The notes beneath the pieces were generated by a model, which was given only the letters and a program-made list of their open reading frames with translations, had not been told where the DNA came from and did no database searches. A stretch of 5,616 bases of DNA from Gemmatimonas phototrophica (GTDB lineage Bacteria; Gemmatimonadota; Gemmatimonadetes; Longimicrobiales; Gaopeijiaceae): assembly GCA_945876015.1 (NCBI GenBank), contig CAMCNM010000145.1, forward strand, positions 1 to 5,616. The letters run 5' to 3'. This document shows positions 1 to 5,616 of this stretch, piece by piece (position 1 is the stretch's first letter; each line of letters begins with the position of its first letter). The position numbers and the translations under genes are program-made.

Positions 1-1
1 C

Positions 2-976
2 TTAGTGGTGACGCACCACCGGGGGCAGGCCATCGGGCTCACGGTCCAGCACACCGGGTCCCCTCCGAACCTGAGCCTCGGGCTCAATACGGAAGCGACC
101 CCAACCCGGGTTCTCGGGCTCTCCACCGCCTCGGCCGCCCGGCTCGATACCGGTGCTCCCGAGTGGCGTGACGTGCGGAAGGCCTCCGAGGCCGAGGACG
201 CGGGCCTGCAGCTCATGCGCCTGGGCCGGCTGATCCCGGCCGTCGTGACCGCTCCGCTGAACGCGTGCAATGCTCAGGTGCTCGAGCAGATGATCGCGGA
301 CGGCACGATCCTGAGCCTGGACAGCGAAGGGATCGAGGAAGTCGTCGGCACACCCGGCATCGAGGTGACCCACGTCACCGAGGCCGCGGTCCCGCTCGCC
401 GACGCCGAGCACGCGCGCTTCGTGTTCTTCCGCGAGACCAGCGGCTTCCTCGAGCACGTGGCGGTCCTGATCGGCACGCAGGAAGAGTGGCCCGACCCGG
501 TTCCGGTTCGCCTCCACTCGGCGTGCCTGACGGGCGACCTGTTCGGCAGCCTGAAATGCGACTGCGGCGATCAGCTGCGGGGCGCGCTGCGCCACTTCGC
601 GGAGCAGGGCGGGGGCGTTCTCGTCTACCTGGCGCAGGAAGGCCGGGGAATCGGGCTCGGCAACAAGATCCGCGCGTACGCGCTGCAGCAGGAAGGGCTA
701 GACACGATCGACGCCGACGGCACGCTCGGCTTCGGCGCGGACGAGCGCCAGTTCGACTCGGCGGTGCGGATCCTGAAGCACCTCAAGATCAACCGCGTGC
801 AGCTGCTGACGAACAACCCGGAGAAGGTGAAGGCGGTCGAGGCGGGCGGCATCGAGGTGGTCGAGCGCGTGGCGCTCCACGGCACGCTCAACCGGCACAA
901 TCTCCGTTATGTCACGGCGAAGGTGAACCGCGCGGGACACTGGCTCGTCGATATGCTAAGCCAGAAGGTCGAGTAG
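2..976 (+). CDS. ribA: GTP cyclohydrolase II, RibA with N-terminal extension (5' end outside window)
   Basis: GTP cyclohydrolase II opens the guanine ring of GTP to give the pyrimidine precursor of riboflavin, with release of formate and pyrophosphate, in the cytoplasm. Residues here count from the GTG at position 5. The catalytic domain fills about 125-323. The three zinc-binding cysteines are C174, C185 and C187 (HSACLTGD and KCDCG). QEGRGIGL is at 211-218, the essential tyrosine is Y225 (RAYALQ), and the D246/R248 pair lies in ADERQF. All sit exactly 120 residues later than in the E. coli enzyme as I recall it. LLTNNPEKV and a final GHWL complete the family pattern. The first 120 or so residues are not a DHBP synthase domain. 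They resemble the extra N-terminal region of the longer RibA type known from alphaproteobacteria, including LVVTHHRGQAIGL at the very start. That motif begins with the Leu codon at 2-4, there is no in-frame stop upstream, and no ribosome site can be seen. The true start is therefore probably left of the window. The gene ends with TAG and faces the DUF4159 gene. Confidence 0.93.
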   Translation, partial: LVVTHHRGQAIGLTVQHTGSPPNLSLGLNTEATPTRVLGLSTASAARLDTGAPEWRDVRKASEAEDAGLQLMRLGRLIPAVVTAPLNACNAQVLEQMIADGTILSLDSEGIEEVVGTPGIEVTHVTEAAVPLADAEHARFVFFRETSGFLEHVAVLIGTQEEWPDPVPVRLHSACLTGDLFGSLKCDCGDQLRGALRHFAEQGGGVLVYLAQEGRGIGLGNKIRAYALQQEGLDTIDADGTLGFGADERQFDSAVRILKHLKINRVQLLTNNPEKVKAVEAGGIEVVERVALHGTLNRHNLRYVTAKVNRAGHWLVDMLSQKVE

Positions 977-996
977 AGCGGTTCGCTGTCGCTCGG

Positions 997-1116
997 CGGG
1001 CGCTCAAATTGGCCTGAGACAAAGAAGGCGGGTACCGGCACCGAGGCGTACCTAAATGGTACGCCGCAGGTGTCGGCACGGAGCCTGACGCCGTATCAGG
1101 CCAATGTCAGCGCCCG
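997..1116. repeat. 120-bp nested inverted repeat between convergent genes
   Basis: The outer arms are 997-1017 and 1096-1116. They match as inverted repeats at 19 of 21 positions: 8 perfect pairs (CGGGCGCT/AGCGCCCG), a short internal mismatch, then 10 perfect pairs (ATTGGCCTGA/TCAGGCCAAT). Inside, 1032-1042 pairs with 1069-1079 (11 positions, one mismatch, one G-U). Inside that, GGCGTACC at 1045-1052 pairs perfectly with GGTACGCC at 1058-1065 around a TAAAT loop. The three stems share nearly the same centre, so single-stranded DNA or RNA of either strand could fold into one long rod. It starts 20 nt after the ribA stop and ends 5 nt before the DUF4159 stop. That position fits a shared bidirectional 3' end, but no T-tract follows on either side. 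The clean terminal arms also fit a miniature inverted-repeat element, although I see no target duplication in the flanks. The structure is seen directly; its role is unknown. Confidence 0.85.
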
Positions 1117-1121
1117 GCCCA

Positions 1122-1955
1122 TTAATGCGTCATCGCCCAGACGATAATATTCGCGGCCATCGCATACGCGTCCGGCGAGAACAGGTAGAAATACTCGTCG
1201 CTCTCCGCTTCCCGCTCCCATCCGTCCGCGATGTCCGTGTCATGGCTCATCAGCACCATGATCCGGCCATGCTCGTCGAAGATCGCGCGGATCTCAGGCG
1301 TGTCGCTCTCGTAACCCCGCTCCGACGTGCCCCCTCCGGTCCGTCTCCAGTGATTGATCGACGGGATCTGGGGGACCTTCTTCACGTGATACAGCATGTT
1401 GAAGATCGGGTGATCCATCGGTAGCTCGACGATCTGCTTCCCCGGCAGGACGCGGAGAATCTCCCTCGACCACCGCTCCCACGCCTGATCGCCCCAGAAA
1501 TCGTCCACCCACAGGAAGCCGCCCTTGAGCAGCCAGTCGCGCAGCTGGGCGGTGTCCCTCTCGTTCAGGCCCATCGTGCCGACGTCGGAGGCGAACAGGA
1601 ACCCGCACCGGTAGAGGTCCGGGTCACCCAGGCTCATGATCGAGTAGGCGAACTCACCATCGGGATACTTGCTCATCCCGATCGTGGTGAGCTCCTCCAT
1701 CCGGAACATGAAGTTGGAGTCGGCGCCGGGATAATCGGTGCTCCAACCCTGCCCCCCCGCCTCGCGCGTCACCCCGTTGTACGCGAGCCGGCAGAACGAG
1801 AAGCCGGAGCGGTCCCCCATCAGGCCTGACTGATAGCGCTGGTTGCGCCCACCACCCGGGAATCCCGGGAAGCCGATCTGCGCGGCCGCGGGGCTGGGCA
1901 GCAGGAAAGCCGCCAGCAGCAGGGCGAAGGAGATCCGACGGGCGACGTCGTTCAT
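1122..1955 (-). CDS. Secreted DUF4159 domain protein
   Basis: This is a 277-residue protein of unknown biochemical role. Residues 1-26 form a Sec signal peptide: positive start (MNDVARR), hydrophobic core, and a cleavage site after SPAAAQ or close to it. A Gly/Pro-rich linker follows (GFPGFPGGG). DUF4159 then fills about 50-277. Its hallmarks are FCRLAYNG (54-61), DYPGADSNFMFRMEELT (74-90), a predicted strand-helix block with GFLFASDVG and LKGGFLWVDDFWG (143-155), LPMDHPIFNM (178-187), MSHDTDIADGWE (236-247) and a closing DAYAMAANIIVWAM. The family is thought to have a glutamine-amidotransferase-like fold, but I see no Cys-His-Glu catalytic set, so enzyme activity should not be assumed. The frame stays open to 2054, but the ATG at 1955 is chosen because the signal peptide begins there and AAGGGAGA lies just upstream. 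Many DUF4159 domains belong to larger membrane proteins near BatA or MoxR genes; none is visible here. The export prediction is strong; the function is open. Confidence 0.88.
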   Translation of the reverse strand: MNDVARRISFALLLAAFLLPSPAAAQIGFPGFPGGGRNQRYQSGLMGDRSGFSFCRLAYNGVTREAGGQGWSTDYPGADSNFMFRMEELTTIGMSKYPDGEFAYSIMSLGDPDLYRCGFLFASDVGTMGLNERDTAQLRDWLLKGGFLWVDDFWGDQAWERWSREILRVLPGKQIVELPMDHPIFNMLYHVKKVPQIPSINHWRRTGGGTSERGYESDTPEIRAIFDEHGRIMVLMSHDTDIADGWEREAESDEYFYLFSPDAYAMAANIIVWAMTH

Positions 1956-1965
1956 GGATGGAAAA

Positions 1966-1973
1966 TCTCCCTT
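1966..1973 (-). promoter_or_regulatory. Ribosome binding site of the DUF4159 gene
   Basis: On the minus strand this reads AAGGGAGA, with its GGGAG core 11 nt before the ATG at 1955. It supports that start over the upstream in-frame starts, whose extra N-terminus would be Arg-rich and would bury the signal peptide. Confidence 0.6.
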
Positions 1974-1991
1974 CTTGGGCCGCCGAGGCAA

Positions 1992-2177
1992 CCAGACCGG
2001 GAGAAGCTGGCCGCGGTCACGCCGGCGCAGGCGCAGGCGGCCGCGCGCGCGCACCTGCCGGTGACGACGCCGACCATCGTCGCGGTGGGAGACCTGGCCA
2101 TGATCGAACAGCCGATCTGAAGCCTAAATCTCGGGACTGTGGAAGTGTGGGACCGCGACGGGAACCGTCTGCGGTAG
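1992..2177 (+). pseudogene. Relic of the C-terminus of an M16 (pitrilysin/insulinase-type) zinc peptidase
   Basis: In the frame whose codons start at multiples of three, the plus strand reads PDR, then EKLAAVTPAQAQAAARAHL (2001-2057), PVTTPT, then IVAVGDLAMIEQPI (2076-2117), a TGA at 2118-2120, and in the same frame SLNLGTVEVWDRDGNRLR followed by TAG at 2175-2177. M16 peptidases commonly end this way: a helix with a 'LaaVTp..vqaaArkyl' pattern, a strand 'ivvVGD...i.pqi', and a short tail such as 'lnlGpvevrD.dG'. The TGA sits where CGA (Arg) would fit, so it looks like a single-base nonsense mutation. The catalytic half of the protein is absent: upstream the frame runs into the start region of the opposite-strand DUF4159 gene. 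There is no start codon or ribosome site for it. It lies entirely in the gap between two minus-strand genes. The left edge of the homology is uncertain by 10-20 nt. Confidence 0.75.
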
Positions 2178-2183
2178 GAGCGG

Positions 2184-3656
2184 TCAGTCGCCGGTGAGAC
2201 CGAGGCGCTCGGTGCCCTGCTCGAGGAGCTGCTGCACCTTTGGATTGGTGCGGTAGTCGGTCAGAATGCGCCGCATCGCCGGCATCTCCTGCATGACGTA
2301 GGCGATCGCCGTCGCCATCACGTCCCCTTCCTCGGTGCCCGTGTCCTTGAAGCGCTGCCGGTAGGTCCTGAGCACCACGTCGAACGCGGGATCCTCCCAC
2401 TCGGCCGGCGTCGCCTCGATGTGCAAGAACTCGTTCAGGACGGCCGAGTATTCGGGCGGGGCCGGACGGTGCCAGAACGAGACGTCGGTGCCGAACAGGC
2501 TGTTCTGGGTCGGGAGGTAGAGCGTCGCGCCCTTGGGGACCTGACGGACCAGGGCGGGATTGAAGCGCTTGAGCTCATCGACGGTGAGGCCGGTGCGCTT
2601 GGTCAGATCCTCGATCGTGAACGCCTTCTGCGTGCGCATCCCGTAGATGCGATCCTGCGGGATCGTCTCGCGCAGGTTCTTCACGTTGTAGGTGTTGCCG
2701 AACACCATCTCGGAATACTTGTGCGAGCGGCTCCCGAACGTCCCGGTGAGTTGCCGGAAGGTCCGCAGGCCGATCGCGCGCAGGTCCACCGCGAGGTCCG
2801 AGCCCAGGAAGTACTGCTCGCGGATGTCGGCGCCACCCATGCGCTCGCCGTTGATCACGGTGCGCCCGACGTTGGTGCCGCCGGCGTGGTGCTCCGAGAG
2901 AGCCGGGATGAAGCTGCCGTACTTGGTGGCGAGAACGGCCAGGTAGGCGGCGCAGTACGGCGCCTGCGTGGTCTGGTTCATCGCCTCGATCGGGGCGCCC
3001 GACAGCTTCTTGAGCCGCTCCCAGTTGCGCGGGAGCCACTGACAGAAGCCGACCGCGCGGGCCTCGGACTTGATCCGGCCGTTCAGACCCGACTCGACGA
3101 TCGCCTGGGCGAGGCCGACGTCGGCCGGGACGCCGAAGCGCTCGTAGATCGCGCTCCACTCCCCCAGGAAGCCGCCGTACTTGCGTGCGTTCGGGAGCAG
3201 GAAGTTGCCCCGCGTGGGGTTGTCGATCACCTCGCCGATCTGGCTCGCGAGCACCTCGGCCACCTGGTCGCGCCGATCGGTGACCCGCTTGGCGAGCGCG
3301 AACCCGTTCAGCTTGGTCTTGAGCCGGTCGTCGGCCCAGCGCGCCCCGCGGATCCAATCTCCCACCACCGGGAAGCTCACGAGCAGCCGTCCATCCTCGG
3401 CGCTCCCGAACGCGATCGAGCCGTCGGGAATCGTGAAGACATACTGCCAGAACGAGTAGCCGGGACGGTATTTCCGGAGAGCCGCCTCGTCCCCCGCCAT
3501 CCGCTCGGCCACGAGCGCGCGCACCATCTCCTCGTCCGAGAGATCGCTCACGTGACCCCGCACGTAGGCGTATCTCGCCTCGGCCGCCGTCCCGGTCTTC
3601 GGGAACGCGGCTGCCAGAACCAGCGCGGCGCCCAGGATGGCTGCGGTTCTCTTCAT
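2184..3656 (-). CDS. Exported lytic transglycosylase (SLT fold) with LysM-like segment
   Basis: This 490-residue protein is predicted to cleave peptidoglycan glycan strands in the periplasm. Residues 1-25 are a signal peptide (MKRTAAILGAALVLAAAF, then an Ala-rich cleavage region) without a lipobox cysteine. About 26-155 is a region I do not recognise. The SLT-type domain spans about 160-320. The likely catalytic glutamate is E188 in QAIVESGLN, followed by AVGFCQWLP (201-209, matching the usual G-x-x-Q-x-x-P motif), then YLAVLATKYGSFIPALSEHHAGGTN, where the family has its A-Y-N/H-A-G segment. About 346-382 (FTIEDLTKRTGLTVDELKRFNP up to LYLP) resembles a degenerate LysM wall-binding repeat. The last 100 residues are helical in character and unassigned. 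The arrangement recalls MltD-type enzymes. The frame is open to 3743, but the ATG at 3656 is chosen for the signal peptide, although no good Shine-Dalgarno sequence precedes it. The gene lies 118 nt after the aminotransferase on the same strand and ends with TGA, 6 nt beyond the end of the M16 relic. Confidence 0.87.
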   Translation of the reverse strand: MKRTAAILGAALVLAAAFPKTGTAAEARYAYVRGHVSDLSDEEMVRALVAERMAGDEAALRKYRPGYSFWQYVFTIPDGSIAFGSAEDGRLLVSFPVVGDWIRGARWADDRLKTKLNGFALAKRVTDRRDQVAEVLASQIGEVIDNPTRGNFLLPNARKYGGFLGEWSAIYERFGVPADVGLAQAIVESGLNGRIKSEARAVGFCQWLPRNWERLKKLSGAPIEAMNQTTQAPYCAAYLAVLATKYGSFIPALSEHHAGGTNVGRTVINGERMGGADIREQYFLGSDLAVDLRAIGLRTFRQLTGTFGSRSHKYSEMVFGNTYNVKNLRETIPQDRIYGMRTQKAFTIEDLTKRTGLTVDELKRFNPALVRQVPKGATLYLPTQNSLFGTDVSFWHRPAPPEYSAVLNEFLHIEATPAEWEDPAFDVVLRTYRQRFKDTGTEEGDVMATAIAYVMQEMPAMRRILTDYRTNPKVQQLLEQGTERLGLTGD

Positions 3657-3774
3657 GGAGAGCCGATGGGGAGCGTTTGGTGAGACGGGAGACCTGCGAA
3701 GAACGACAATCGGAATGTGCATGGGTGGATACCCCACAAGCAACCTTCTTGTCTACCCCGGGGCGGCGATCCTT
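3657..3774. other. 118-nt spacer between the aminotransferase and lytic transglycosylase genes
   Basis: No gene fits here, and I see no hairpin with a T-tract. It contains the palindrome CCCCGGGG (3756-3763). On the minus strand it has TTGCTT followed 17 nt later by GCACAT, a weak match to a -35/-10 pair. A separate promoter for the transglycosylase is possible but not demonstrated, and read-through from the aminotransferase is equally likely. Confidence 0.4.
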
Positions 3775-5157
<1,383 letters not shown>

Positions 5158-5161
5158 GGCG

Positions 5162-5184
5162 GCTCCTCCCGGCCCTGCAGGAGC
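5162..5184 (-). promoter_or_regulatory. Possible hairpin covering the aminotransferase ribosome binding site
   Basis: GCTCCT and AGGAGC, 6 perfect pairs around an 11-nt loop, occupy most of the 33-nt gap between the lipoprotein stop and the aminotransferase start. The 3' arm on the minus-strand RNA (AGGAGC) overlaps the GGGAGGAG site, so folding would hide part of it. Ribosomes finishing the upstream gene could open it, giving translational coupling. The pairing is seen; the role is inferred, and a 6-bp stem in GC-rich DNA can be chance. Confidence 0.3.
5163..5170 (-). promoter_or_regulatory. Strong ribosome binding site deciding a TTG start
   Basis: The minus strand reads GGGAGGAG, with the GGAGG core 7 nt before TTG at 5157. 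A near-consensus site at the right distance is the main reason to accept TTG as the aminotransferase start. Confidence 0.7.
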
Positions 5185-5190
5185 GGCGCG

Positions 5191-5577
5191 CTAGTACCTG
5201 TCGCGCCGCCTTTCGTTCACGCTCTCGCGGACGTCCACCCGGTCGGCCCAGGCCTCGCCCCTCCGGTCCACCTCGACGTACACGCGGACCAGGTCCCCCC
5301 GCTCGAGCGCGCCGAGCGCGTACTCGCGCCGCCGGTACACGATGTGGGTGCCCCGGTCCACGTTCACGGTGCGCATGCCGCGGCCGCGTTCGTCGCGCAC
5401 CTGGAAGCGGCCCCTCCGCGTGTCCACCGAGCGGACTTCACCCTCGAGCACGATGCCGCGGGCGCCCGGGTAATTGGAGTCGGCGAGGATGTGGTTCAGC
5501 TGCGCACACCCGGAGGTCGCCAGCAGCGCGGCCGTGCGAGCGAGCGCCTTCGCGGTTCCACCCGTCATGTACCCCAT
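5191..5577 (-). CDS. Small putative lipoprotein with DUF5666-like beta domain
   Basis: This is a 128-residue protein of unknown function. The N-terminus (MGYMTGGTAKALARTAALLATSGCAQ) looks like a lipoprotein signal, with C24 as the lipidation site. The -3 residue is Thr rather than the usual Leu, so the lipobox is imperfect and a plain signal peptide is possible. Residues 41-118 read as alternating strands: GIVLEGEVRSVDTRRGRFQVRD, then TVNVDRGTHIVYRR, LGALERGDLVRVYVEV and WADRVDV. This is the layout of DUF5666-type/OB-like domains ('G.V..vd....f.v......v.v...T.......l..l..Gd.V.v......A..v.v'). The tail is Arg-rich (NERRRDRY). The ATG at 5577 has GGAGG 5 nt upstream; a second ATG at 5568 is less well placed. 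The gene is probably first or early in an operon with the aminotransferase. Family assignment is by pattern only. Confidence 0.7.
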   Translation of the reverse strand: MGYMTGGTAKALARTAALLATSGCAQLNHILADSNYPGARGIVLEGEVRSVDTRRGRFQVRDERGRGMRTVNVDRGTHIVYRRREYALGALERGDLVRVYVEVDRRGEAWADRVDVRESVNERRRDRY

Positions 5578-5582
5578 CTCGG

Positions 5583-5587
5583 CCTCC
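5583..5587 (-). promoter_or_regulatory. Ribosome binding site of the small lipoprotein gene
   Basis: GGAGG on the minus strand ends 5 nt before the ATG at 5577. It favours that start over the in-frame ATG three codons later, which would be 14 nt away. Confidence 0.55.
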
Positions 5588-5616
5588 GTGTGGGATGTGC
5601 ACTCTCCCTCGAGGGG

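Noticed and set aside
2..595. A 197-codon open frame on the minus strand
   Set aside because: It is a shadow of the ribA coding sequence; it has no domain pattern.
997..1116. Classical Rho-independent terminator
   Set aside because: Stems are strong but no run of T follows on either strand, so it is listed as a repeat of unknown role instead.
2118..2120. TGA in the M16 remnant read as a recoded sense codon
   Set aside because: The transglycosylase gene ends at TGA, and the remnant lacks its catalytic half and any start. Decay is the simpler explanation.
1958..2197. A plus-strand open frame of 79 codons across the DUF4159-transglycosylase gap
   Set aside because: It is in a different frame from the M16 relic and its translation is low-complexity Gly/Ala/Arg. 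The relic frame explains the region better.
2421..3683. A 420-codon open frame on the plus strand
   Set aside because: It lies almost entirely antisense to the transglycosylase gene, which has clear catalytic motifs and a signal peptide. The antisense product is rich in Arg, Glu and Leu with no recognisable domain, as expected from GC-rich third-position bias.
5606..5615. 10-bp palindrome CCCTCGAGGG upstream of the lipoprotein gene
   Set aside because: It is isolated, at the window edge, and short enough to be chance. It could be an operator half-view, but nothing supports that.

Overview
The window is GC-rich and compactly coded throughout. It suggests a high-GC Gram-negative-type bacterium: there are exported proteins with Sec signal peptides, a periplasmic-type lytic transglycosylase and a probable lipoprotein. 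A secreted stand-alone DUF4159 protein points loosely to phyla such as Gemmatimonadota, Acidobacteriota, Eisenbacteria or Myxococcota, but the sequence alone does not settle the lineage. No rRNA, tRNA, CRISPR array, integrase or transposase gene is visible.

Layout: (1) at 2-976 (+) is the 3' part of a GTP cyclohydrolase II gene (riboflavin synthesis), cut by the left edge of the window. (2) At 997-1116, in the gap between two convergent genes, lies a 120-bp nested inverted repeat with 21-bp arms matching at 19 of 21 positions. It is either a structured 3' end for both transcripts or a small mobile-element-like repeat. (3) At 1122-1955 (-) is a secreted single-domain DUF4159 protein. (4) At about 1992-2177 (+) is a decayed C-terminal fragment of an M16 (pitrilysin-type) zinc peptidase, with an in-frame TGA in the middle of recognisable sequence. 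It fills almost the whole gap between two minus-strand genes. (5) At 2184-3656 (-) is an exported lytic transglycosylase with a LysM-like segment. (6) At 3775-5157 (-) is a PLP-dependent class I/II aminotransferase starting at TTG behind a very strong ribosome binding site. (7) At 5191-5577 (-) is a small putative lipoprotein with a DUF5666-like beta-rich domain.

The four intact minus-strand genes run in the order lipoprotein, aminotransferase, lytic transglycosylase, DUF4159. The first two are 33 nt apart and probably co-transcribed. The next gap is 118 nt, with no clear terminator or promoter. The last is 228 nt and holds the peptidase relic. Three of the four products are exported, which suggests a loose cell-envelope theme, but the aminotransferase has no obvious place in it and no shared pathway can be shown. 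The most notable non-coding signals are the nested palindrome and the M16 relic. I found no defence or mobile gene system.
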